Shown in pieces: positions 5,128 to 11,024 of a stretch of DNA of 11,024 bases. The notes below the pieces were generated by a model. That model was not told the DNA's origin and searched no databases. It saw nothing but the letters and a program-made list of their open reading frames with translations. Each line of letters begins with the position of its first letter. Within the stretch, counting starts at the first letter, position 1. Source of the DNA: Clostridia bacterium (GTDB lineage: Bacteria; Bacillota_A; Clostridia; Christensenellales; Aristaeellaceae). Made by a program: the position numbers and the translations under genes. The stretch spans positions 1-11,024 of the forward strand of contig JAFQIF010000139.1 in the NCBI GenBank assembly GCA_017397695.1, read 5' to 3'.

Positions 5128-6765
5128 ATGGATAAGGCAGAAAAAAGATATCGGATTGCGCAGATCGGTACGTTTGATTACAAAAACTACGGTGATATTC
5201 TCTTCCCTGACGTATTGTCAACAGAATTGAATAAGTATCTGGATATCGATGAAATTGTACTGTTTTCTCCAATCGGCGGCGAAAAGCCGTTCGATGGCAG
5301 AGCGGTATTGCCCATTCGCCTGCTGGAAGCTGAGCATCAGAAGAAGCCGTTTGATGCGATTGTGTGCGGAGGCGGCGATATTATCCGTCTGGATCAGCAA
5401 GTAGTTGACAACGATAGCCTGTATCATATGACTGGGACCGCTGCAGAACTCTGGGTGCAGCCTATTCTCGTGGGCATGCAGTATCAGATTCCGGTTCTGC
5501 TGAATGCGCCCGGAGTTCCATTTCATTTTAACGGAAAGATCAAGCAGATAGCCCGGCAGCTACTTGAGGCCGTTGATTATGTCTCGGTTCGGGATGGTGC
5601 GAGTGCGGCAATTCTGCAAAAGGACATTGGCATTCAGCCCGTTATCGTGCCGGATAGCGTTTTTCTGATTGAGCAGACGTATGGTGCGCAGCTGCTGGAT
5701 TCTGTCTATGAGAGCCTGCGCGATGAGCTGAAGCTGCCTGAGCATTATTATCTGTTTCAGCTCAATGCCAAGGAAAGCGGATTGTCTGCTGAGGCTTGTC
5801 AGGCGTGCCTGCGACAGATTGAAGCCTGGACAGACAGCTCATGTGTGCTGATGCCCATTGGTTACATTCATCCGGACACAGAGGTGCTTTCTGCTCTGAA
5901 CGATGCATTTGAAACACCTTTCGCTATGATTCAGCGTGAGCTTTCTCCTCTTGAGATGCTCTCTGTGATCCGGCGTGCCGCGTGTTTTCTGGGAACCAGC
6001 ATGCATGGCTGTCTGACGGCGATGATTCAGGGTGTTCCGGCTGTAGCGCTCAATCTTGCGAATCTGACCAAGATCAATGGGATGTTTGATCTTGCAGGGC
6101 TGTCTGCCTGTGTGGTGCGCTCGATCAGACAGGTTGGGCCGGATATGCTTAGGCAGAGGATGTCTGGCGAGAAGCGAAATGCCATCGTGAAGGAAGCCAA
6201 TGCACATATGCTGGAAATGGCTGGACGGATTAAGCAGGGAAGGAAAGCTGAAAGGCGATTTGTTGATCTGGCCGGAACGCTGATGCGCACCATACTCAAT
6301 GAGTATGGTGGCGGAGATACATTTTCCAAGCTGTATCTGAGTACAGACGGCGCTTTTTCGGAGCACTTTTGTGAGGTGGTTCCTTTCGATGAACAAACGT
6401 GCCGTATTGATATAAAACTCAATATTCCCGAGCATGTGTCTCAAATCCGGTTTGATCCGGTAGAGGGCGCAGGATGCGTTCTCAAGAATCTGGTCGTTTG
6501 CTGTGCAGATATTATGCTTACGGATTACAGACCGGTGAATGGATTTATGTGCGGAGAAAGGATCGCCTTTGGATCTGCAGATCCGCAGATTCTGATCACA
6601 CTCCCGCAGCACCATGCGCCCGATATATCAATCCGGTGCAGTATCCGCATTGTGCGTGACGCGGATGTATTGGCTGTGTTAGAAGCCGGAGAGGACGAAT
6701 CACGAATTGCAGCGTTTTCGCAGCAAATGAAAAATGGAAGACCCTTTTGGAGGAAATGGTTTTGA
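5128..6765 (+). CDS. Polysaccharide pyruvyl transferase family protein with C-terminal beta-rich domain
   Basis: A 545-residue protein from ATG 5128; ATG 5101 would add nine residues. Residues about 10-315 match the polysaccharide pyruvyl transferase family (PF04230, CsaB-like), which moves pyruvate from phosphoenolpyruvate to a sugar of a cell-surface glycan as a ketal. Visible landmarks are YKNYGDILFPDVL (18-30), IVCGGGDIIR (78-87), LNAPGVP (125-131), YVSVRDGASAAIL (151-163), VPDSVFL (174-180) and LGTSMHGCLTAMIQGVPAVAL (288-308) with conserved His293. A helical linker (335-392) leads to a beta-rich domain (about 398-512) containing IRFDPVEGAGCVLKNLVV (440-457), a motif I recall from C-terminal domains of clostridial glycosyltransferases. 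Plain CsaB-type enzymes lack it. Some PF04230 members have other roles, so pyruvylation is likely rather than certain. A perfect 11-bp inverted repeat (6288-6310) lies in the linker coding region. The stop overlaps the next gene's TTG as TTGA. Confidence 0.82.
   Translation: MDKAEKRYRIAQIGTFDYKNYGDILFPDVLSTELNKYLDIDEIVLFSPIGGEKPFDGRAVLPIRLLEAEHQKKPFDAIVCGGGDIIRLDQQVVDNDSLYHMTGTAAELWVQPILVGMQYQIPVLLNAPGVPFHFNGKIKQIARQLLEAVDYVSVRDGASAAILQKDIGIQPVIVPDSVFLIEQTYGAQLLDSVYESLRDELKLPEHYYLFQLNAKESGLSAEACQACLRQIEAWTDSSCVLMPIGYIHPDTEVLSALNDAFETPFAMIQRELSPLEMLSVIRRAACFLGTSMHGCLTAMIQGVPAVALNLANLTKINGMFDLAGLSACVVRSIRQVGPDMLRQRMSGEKRNAIVKEANAHMLEMAGRIKQGRKAERRFVDLAGTLMRTILNEYGGGDTFSKLYLSTDGAFSEHFCEVVPFDEQTCRIDIKLNIPEHVSQIRFDPVEGAGCVLKNLVVCCADIMLTDYRPVNGFMCGERIAFGSADPQILITLPQHHAPDISIRCSIRIVRDADVLAVLEAGEDESRIAAFSQQMKNGRPFWRKWF
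6288..6310. repeat. Perfect 11-bp inverted repeat inside the pyruvyl transferase gene
   Basis: CACCATACTCA (6288-6298) and TGAGTATGGTG (6300-6310) are exact reverse complements around a single A (6299). They encode codons 387-395, just before the C-terminal beta domain. Confidence 0.9.
6749..6753 (+). promoter_or_regulatory. Ribosome binding site deciding the TTG start of the glycosyltransferase
   Basis: GGAGG (6749-6753) sits eight bases before TTG 6762, which overlaps the upstream TGA (TTGA 6762-6765). The in-frame ATG at 6756 is only two bases away, too close, and TTG 6747 would place this site inside the gene. TTG 6762 is therefore preferred. Confidence 0.55.
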
Positions 6766-8756
6766 GCCGAGTGAAACGGTATGTAAGGTTGTTTTATAAG
6801 TTTCTGATTTATTGGCGAAGCAATGGTATCAAAGCGACGCTGACCAGAGTGATGCAAAAGCTTCGTGCGCGTTGGCATGCCAGAAAGATGCAGAAAGAAC
6901 TGGAAATCAGGGATTTTGAAGGGCTGAAAAAGCATTACAGCAAGAAGAACAGAACGGAACAGCATGCCTGTCTGCACAAGCTTTCTGCATATCAGCATGA
7001 CAGCAGTCCCAAGGTGCTCCTCATTGTTCCATCCTTGGATGAGTTCGAAGGTCTGTCCGCTCTCAATGTGCTGATGCGGCAGTTCAGCGAAAAGGGAATG
7101 CTCCCTCTGGTATTCTCTTGTAAGGGTGGGGCATACCTGGAGCAGCTCAGCGGGCAGCAGATTCCTGTAATTGTTGATCCGGATGTTTATAAATCGGGTG
7201 TCCTGGAGAGCATTCAAGACCTGTTTTCATTAATCGTTGTAAATACGTTGGATTGTGCGCCGGCAATTCATCATCTTTTTGATGCGAGGTCAGGCGTAAT
7301 GTGGTGGATTCACGAGCAGAATGTCCAACAGCATGCGCAGAATCTGACGCAGCTGCCGCGAATTCTGCCGAAGGGGATCCATGTATTTGCGGGCAATGAG
7401 GACGTAAAACAGGCGCTGGATATATGCTTCCCGTATTACAAGGCAGAAGTCTTCTGTGGCAGTCAGATTGATGCAGATGTGCTGATCGAGTCTTATTTTG
7501 AAAAGCATGTACGTGAGAGGCGGGAGAAACCTACTTGCCATGCAGGCGCGGTATATCCCGGAACGGTTTCCGTGGTCATCCCGACATATAACGCAGGCAG
7601 CGATATGGAGCGTCTGCTCAGCGCACTTGGACAGCAGGAGATGATTGAGAAGATTGAAATCATCGCTGTGGATTCCGCCAGCAGGGATGATACGGTAGCG
7701 TGCTGTGAGCGCTATGGCGTGCAGGTGATCCAGATTTCGCAGGAAGAATTCTCTCATTCGTATGCCAGAAATCTGGGCGCGATTCATGCTCAGGGAGATA
7801 TTCTGGTTTTTATGACGCAGGATGCGCTGCCGCTTGATAATCGCTGGATGTATCATCTGATTATGCCGATCGTTGAGGGAAAAGCTGCAGCAACGACATG
7901 CAGAGAACAGTGCCCGGAGGGGACAGAACTGTATTATCGTGTTGCTTCATGGTATCATACGCAGTTTATCGGCATTGAGCACGAAGATCGTTACAATACT
8001 ATGAGCGGCAATGAGCGTGTTGATGAGCTGCGTCAGAAAGGATCGCTCAGCGACGTATCTACGGCGATTGACGCGCACGTGTTCCGCCGGTATATGTACC
8101 GCCATGGATTTGCTGAGGATCTGGATATGGGACTTCGCTTGCTTAAGCGGGGGGAATGTGTAGGTCTGCTTTCAGCAACTGCAACGGTTCACAGCCACAA
8201 TCGTCCGGCTGGTTACTATGTAAAGAGATGCTTTGTTGAAACCCGTTCTCTGGAAGAGATCGATCTGAGATGGAAGGCTGCTCCTGAGAATGAGATGGCG
8301 GTTGCTGATCGGATTCTGTGTGCTTATGAGATTATCTGCCGTGCCATTGCGCGCGCAAGAGATACAATGCCCGAGCGATGCTCGGTGCAGCGGTGTATCA
8401 GTGTAATGGAGGCGTCTCTCAATGAGGCGGCAGATACATGTCATGGACAAGATGTTGATGTATCCCAGGAAGAAGATCGCGTGATACTCCGATGCCTGCA
8501 GGCTGCAAAGCGTGTTTTGGGAGAAAAATGTGCAAGCGACCGCGCCATATATGGTCAGGTGTATACGTACATGATTGCAGTTTTGAAGGACTATCTGGAG
8601 CGAAACTGTCATGAGGATATAAGCCGTGAGATACAGCAGGGTATCTACGATTGTCTGATGAAGCAGTATTCGGTCTGTATCGGAACGGCCTTGGGCACGC
8701 TGCCTGAAGATTCGGACCTGTTTCAGGAACTGAAAGATCTTGGACGCGGCGTCTGA
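6762..8756 (+). CDS. Fused glycosyltransferase: GT-B-like N-terminal region plus rhamnosyltransferase-like GT2 domain
   Basis: A 664-residue protein if started at TTG 6762; TTG 6747 or ATG 6756 would add five or two residues. A basic helical N-terminus (1-60) precedes a Rossmann-like region (83-240) with PKVLLIVPSLDEFEGLSALN, VVNT (158-161) and WWIHE (181-185), features of the N-terminal half of GT4-type enzymes; a matching second half is not seen. The GT2 (GT-A) domain covers about 266-480: VSVVIPTYNAG (269-279), AVDSASRDDT (302-311), FSHSYARNLGA (330-340), ILVFMTQDALP (347-357) and EDLDMG (452-457). The RNLGA...LVFxTQDA arrangement is typical of rhamnosyltransferase-like GT2 proteins, where TQDA holds the place of the DxD metal motif. 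The remaining C-terminal region (485-664) is mostly helical and unassigned. It overlaps the pyruvyl transferase gene by four bases, and rfbA lies 72 bases on. Donor dTDP-rhamnose is inferred from motif and neighbours. Confidence 0.85.
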   Translation: MSRVKRYVRLFYKFLIYWRSNGIKATLTRVMQKLRARWHARKMQKELEIRDFEGLKKHYSKKNRTEQHACLHKLSAYQHDSSPKVLLIVPSLDEFEGLSALNVLMRQFSEKGMLPLVFSCKGGAYLEQLSGQQIPVIVDPDVYKSGVLESIQDLFSLIVVNTLDCAPAIHHLFDARSGVMWWIHEQNVQQHAQNLTQLPRILPKGIHVFAGNEDVKQALDICFPYYKAEVFCGSQIDADVLIESYFEKHVRERREKPTCHAGAVYPGTVSVVIPTYNAGSDMERLLSALGQQEMIEKIEIIAVDSASRDDTVACCERYGVQVIQISQEEFSHSYARNLGAIHAQGDILVFMTQDALPLDNRWMYHLIMPIVEGKAAATTCREQCPEGTELYYRVASWYHTQFIGIEHEDRYNTMSGNERVDELRQKGSLSDVSTAIDAHVFRRYMYRHGFAEDLDMGLRLLKRGECVGLLSATATVHSHNRPAGYYVKRCFVETRSLEEIDLRWKAAPENEMAVADRILCAYEIICRAIARARDTMPERCSVQRCISVMEASLNEAADTCHGQDVDVSQEEDRVILRCLQAAKRVLGEKCASDRAIYGQVYTYMIAVLKDYLERNCHEDISREIQQGIYDCLMKQYSVCIGTALGTLPEDSDLFQELKDLGRGV

Positions 8757-8828
8757 TTCACCCGATTAAGGTGGGACAGATGATGCAAAGAATGTGAAAT
8801 ATAGAATGTATGATAGGGAGAATGCGAG

Positions 8829-9716
8829 ATGAAAGGTATTATTCTGGCCGGAGGTGCCGGCACCCGGCTTTATCCCTTGACGATGGTTACGAGCAAGCAG
8901 CTCCTGCCCGTCTATGACAAACCCATGGTTTACTACCCGCTGTCCACGCTGATGCTCTCTGGCATCAAGGATATCCTGATTATTTCTACCCCGGAGGATA
9001 CCCCGCGCTTCGAGAATCTGCTGGGCGATGGCAGCCAGTTCGGCGTGAACCTCAGCTATTGCGTGCAGCCCTCGCCGGATGGTCTGGCTCAGGCGTTCCT
9101 TCTGGGTGAGGAATTCGTCGGCGACGACGCCTGTGCCATGGTGCTGGGCGACAACATCTTCTATGGCAATGGATTCTCGAAGATCCTGCGTGCAGCTGCG
9201 GCGAATGCCGAACAGAACAATCGTGCGACGGTCTTCGGTTACTATGTCAATGATCCGGAACGCTTCGGCATCGTGGAATTCGATGAAAACGGCAAGGTGA
9301 TTTCTGTGGAGGAAAAGCCGCAGAACCCCAAGAGCAACTATGCGATCACCGGTCTGTATTTCTACCCGAAGGGCGTTTCTGCTATGGCTCACAATGTGAA
9401 GCCGAGTCCGCGCGGCGAACTGGAGATTACCACACTCAACGATATGTATCTCAAGCAGGATGTGCTGGATGTGCAGCTTCTTGGTCGAGGCTTTGCCTGG
9501 CTGGATACGGGTACGATGGACAGCCTGGTGGAGGCGGCGGATTTTGTGCGCATGGTGGAGAAGCGCCAGGGCATTAAAATCAGCGCGCCGGAAGAGATTG
9601 CTTTTAAAAATGGCTGGATCACAAGGGATAAGCTGCTGGAGAGTGCGGAGCGTTACGGCAAGAGCCCGTACGGCGCGCATCTCAAGGCTGTTGCGGAAGG
9701 AAGGCTGCGTTACTGA
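8829..9716 (+). CDS. rfbA: Glucose-1-phosphate thymidylyltransferase
   Basis: A 295-residue RfbA/RmlA enzyme, forming dTDP-glucose from dTTP and glucose-1-phosphate, the first step of dTDP-L-rhamnose synthesis in the cytoplasm. The nucleotide-binding signature [16 protein letters not shown] is at 3-18. The following [20 protein letters not shown], the metal-site VLGDNIFYG, and [19 protein letters not shown] and [10 protein letters not shown] are all canonical, and the length is the usual 290-300. GGGAGAA (8816-8822) lies six bases before ATG 8829. The 72-base gap behind the glycosyltransferase gene holds no terminator and no convincing promoter, so read-through from the upstream operon is likely. 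The stop overlaps the rfbC start as TGATG. From here on codons end in C more often than in the pyruvyl transferase gene. Confidence 0.97.
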   Translation: MKGIILAGGAGTRLYPLTMVTSKQLLPVYDKPMVYYPLSTLMLSGIKDILIISTPEDTPRFENLLGDGSQFGVNLSYCVQPSPDGLAQAFLLGEEFVGDDACAMVLGDNIFYGNGFSKILRAAAANAEQNNRATVFGYYVNDPERFGIVEFDENGKVISVEEKPQNPKSNYAITGLYFYPKGVSAMAHNVKPSPRGELEITTLNDMYLKQDVLDVQLLGRGFAWLDTGTMDSLVEAADFVRMVEKRQGIKISAPEEIAFKNGWITRDKLLESAERYGKSPYGAHLKAVAEGRLRY

Positions 9717-10273
9717 TGAAAAGAATTGATACAAAGCTCCCGGGTGTATATATCGTCGAGCCGCAGGTGTTCGGCGACCACCGTGGATATTTCATGGAGA
9801 CTTATTCCACGAAGGCCTTTGCTGATATCGGCATCACCAATGAATTTGTGCAGGACAATCAGTCCTTCACGGCGCAGAAGGGCACGCTGCGCGGTATCCA
9901 TTTCCAAAATAGCCCGATGGCCCAGGCGAAGCTTGTTCGGGTGACGAAGGGCGCAGTGCTGGATGTGGCTGTGGATCTGCGCAAGGGAAGCCCAACGTAT
10001 AAGCAGTGGGTCGGCGTGGAGCTGAGCAGCGAGAACAAGCGCATGCTCTTCATCCCGCGCGGCTTTGGTCACGGCTTTGTGACCCTGACGGACGATGTGG
10101 AGTTCTGCTATAAGGTGGATAACCTCTACAGCAAGGAATGTGATCGCGGCATCCGGTTTAATGATCCTCAGATTGGTGTTGACTGGGGTATCACGGAGCC
10201 GGTGCTCAGCCAGAAAGACACAACCTCGCCGATGCTCGAGGATTCGGACTGCAACTTTACGTTTGAAGAATAA
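9716..10273 (+). CDS. rfbC: dTDP-4-dehydrorhamnose 3,5-epimerase
   Basis: A 185-residue cupin enzyme, RfbC/RmlC, which epimerises C3 and C5 of dTDP-4-keto-6-deoxyglucose. Visible landmarks are DHRGYFMETY (21-30), FVQDNQSFTAQKGTLRGIHFQ (44-64) with the catalytic His62, AVLDVAVDLRKGSPTY (80-95), FIPRGFGHGF (112-121), YKVDNLYSKECDRGIRFNDP (132-151) containing the conserved tyrosines, and IGVDW. The length is normal for the family (about 180-190). The ATG at 9716 shares one base with the rfbA stop, so translation is probably coupled; no separate strong ribosome site is needed. Its partner rfbB begins only after a 190-base gap with a structured element, an unusual break in an operon that is otherwise tightly packed. 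Confidence 0.96.
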   Translation: MKRIDTKLPGVYIVEPQVFGDHRGYFMETYSTKAFADIGITNEFVQDNQSFTAQKGTLRGIHFQNSPMAQAKLVRVTKGAVLDVAVDLRKGSPTYKQWVGVELSSENKRMLFIPRGFGHGFVTLTDDVEFCYKVDNLYSKECDRGIRFNDPQIGVDWGITEPVLSQKDTTSPMLEDSDCNFTFEE

Positions 10274-10350
10274 GGGAGGAGCAGCGCGCCATCCCTACAG
10301 GATTGCATGAAGATTGATGTATCCATGACAAACGGAGTCTGCCAATACAA

Positions 10351-10443
10351 AGCGGCCTGAAACCGCCGCGAAGCGAAGAAGGGAGTCTGAGGAACAGTGT
10401 CCCTCAGGCGGGTTTCAGGGCGGAAGCCCTGACGTTTCTTTTT
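10351..10443 (+). promoter_or_regulatory. Structured intergenic RNA element with mutually exclusive hairpins (attenuator-like or palindromic repeat)
   Basis: In the rfbC-rfbB gap, CCTGAAACC (10356-10364) pairs perfectly with GGTTTCAGG (10411-10419), extended by GCC (10365-10367) with GGC (10407-10409) past one bulged G. Inside it, CTGAGG (10387-10392) pairs with CCTCAG (10402-10407). The right arm of the long stem shares bases 10415-10419 with a terminator-like hairpin (10415-10432), so the long stem and the terminator cannot both form. Bases 10274-10350 upstream hold only a short possible ORF (10307-10360) with a weak ribosome site. The element may be a regulatory attenuator or a member of a dispersed palindromic repeat family; the sequence alone does not decide. 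Confidence 0.55.
10415..10443 (+). terminator. Terminator-like hairpin between rfbC and rfbB
   Basis: TCAGGGC (10415-10421) and GCCCTGA (10426-10432) pair perfectly around a GGAA tetraloop, followed by CG and then TTTCTTTTT (10435-10443). The two-base gap and the C within the T tract suggest partial termination. rfbB has no obvious promoter of its own downstream: TTGACA (10442-10447) would put a -10 inside the gene. Confidence 0.6.
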
Positions 10444-10463
10444 GACAACAAAGGAGAGAGAAT

Positions 10464-11024
10464 ATGACCATCATTGTTACCGGCGGCGCCGGATTTATCG
10501 GAAGCAACTTTGTCTTCCATATGCTGGGCAAGTACCCGGATTATCGCATTGTCTGCCTGGATAAGCTGACGTATGCAGGCAATCTGTCCACGCTCAAGGG
10601 CGTGATGGATAACCCCAATTTCCGCTTTGTCAAGGCGGATATCTGCGACCGTGATGCGGTGTTCGCGCTCTTTGAAGAGGAGCATCCGGACATTGTGGTG
10701 AACTTTGCAGCAGAGAGCCATGTGGATCGCTCCATCGAGAATCCGGGCGTGTTCCTGCAAACGAATATCATGGGCACGCAGACGCTGATGGATGCCTGCC
10801 GTAAGTATGGCATCACGCGCTATCATCAGGTATCCACGGACGAGGTCTACGGCGATCTGCCGCTGGACCGCCCGGATCTGTTTTTCACCGAGACGACGCC
10901 GATTCACACGAGCAGCCCGTATTCTGCTTCGAAGGCGAGCGCGGATCTGCTGGTGCTGGCGTATCATCGCACGTTCGGTCTGCCGGTGACCATCTCCCGC
11001 TGCTCCAACAACTATGGCCCGTAT
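10464..11024 (+). CDS. rfbB: dTDP-glucose 4,6-dehydratase, N-terminal part (runs off the window)
   Basis: The frame is open to the last base, giving 187 residues of a protein normally about 330-350 long. RfbB/RmlB converts dTDP-glucose to dTDP-4-keto-6-deoxyglucose with bound NAD, the step between RfbA and RfbC. It is an extended short-chain dehydrogenase: NAD-binding GGAGFIG (7-13), DKLTYAGN (33-40), ADICD (58-62), FAAESHVDRSI (81-91), the catalytic STDEVYG (124-130) with Thr125, Asp126 and Glu127, and the YxxxK pair Tyr153/Lys157 in SPYSASK. SRCSNNYGPY ends the window. AAGGAG (10451-10456) lies seven bases before ATG 10464. The gene follows the attenuator-like element, so its expression might be set separately from rfbA and rfbC. 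rfbD, which completes the pathway, is not in the window and may follow. Confidence 0.96.
   Translation, partial: MTIIVTGGAGFIGSNFVFHMLGKYPDYRIVCLDKLTYAGNLSTLKGVMDNPNFRFVKADICDRDAVFALFEEEHPDIVVNFAAESHVDRSIENPGVFLQTNIMGTQTLMDACRKYGITRYHQVSTDEVYGDLPLDRPDLFFTETTPIHTSSPYSASKASADLLVLAYHRTFGLPVTISRCSNNYGPY

Noticed and set aside
4319..5272. Long open frame on the - strand (317 codons)
   Set aside because: It is antisense to the ATPase gene, which has all its motifs intact on the + strand. The translated product has no recognisable family.
8347..8358. 12-bp perfect palindrome TTGCGCGCGCAA in the glycosyltransferase gene
   Set aside because: It is short and made of alternating GC within codons for an Ile-Ala-Arg-Ala stretch; it is common enough by chance.
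8371..8385. CCGAGC/GCTCGG hairpin in the glycosyltransferase gene
   Set aside because: Six-base arms, no T tract, mid-gene. Probably chance.
8757..8828. Possible separate promoter for the rfb genes in the 72-base gap
   Set aside because: TATAGA (8800-8805) and TATGAT (8809-8814) have no acceptable -35 at 16-18 bp, and GGGACA (8773-8778) would need a 21-bp spacer. CACC/GGTG at 8759-8773 is too weak to be a terminator.
8766..9734. Long open frame on the - strand (322 codons)
   Set aside because: It is antisense to rfbA, whose identity is certain.
10442..10447. TTGACA as the -35 of an rfbB promoter
   Set aside because: A -10 at 17 bp would fall after the rfbB start codon, and no TATAAT-like sequence is there.

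Overview
The window looks like a chromosomal segment of a Clostridia-type Firmicute. The reasons are a DUF5685 gene coupled to a J-domain gene with a cysteine-rich tail, Firmicute-like AGGAGG-type ribosome sites, TATAAT promoters, two TTG start codons and hairpin-plus-T-tract terminators. Base composition is moderate, near 50% GC by eye. No tRNA, rRNA, CRISPR array, insertion sequence or integrase was seen. All credible genes lie on the + strand.

Left part (1-2708), housekeeping or accessory genes. The 3' end of a DUF5685 gene (1-390) overlaps a DnaJ-domain gene (387-1133) by four bases, and a strong terminator closes the pair (1152-1177). A 105-residue gene follows (1279-1596) that I read as a small, divergent RadC/JAB-like protein with a damaged metal motif. 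Next is a membrane-anchored alpha/beta hydrolase (1647-2636, TTG start) with aspartate where the nucleophilic serine is expected. A strong terminator (2640-2667) and a possible second one (2682-2708) separate this part from the next.

Right part (2720-11024), a cell-surface polysaccharide cluster. A sigma-A-type promoter (2720-2748) and a leader of about 137 nt precede an ABC-2 polysaccharide export permease with an extra N-terminal extracytoplasmic domain (2892-4346). After it come its ATPase (4358-5101), a polysaccharide pyruvyl transferase with a C-terminal beta-rich domain (5128-6765), a large fused glycosyltransferase (6762-8756), and the dTDP-L-rhamnose genes rfbA (8829-9716), rfbC (9716-10273) and the 5' part of rfbB (10464-11024, open at the window edge). 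rfbC and rfbB are separated by a 190-base gap holding a compact hairpin element that resembles an attenuator.

How the genes fit together: RfbA, RfbC and RfbB make dTDP-rhamnose precursors (rfbD is expected beyond the edge). The glycosyltransferase, whose GT2 domain looks rhamnosyltransferase-like, would add sugar. The pyruvyl transferase would add a charged ketal. The ABC pair would export the lipid-linked glycan. This is an inferred pathway for a pyruvylated, rhamnose-containing wall or capsule polysaccharide. The parts least explained by standard annotation are the permease N-terminal domain, the rfbC-rfbB RNA element, the altered catalytic motifs in the two small left-hand enzymes, and a long perfect inverted repeat inside the pyruvyl transferase gene.
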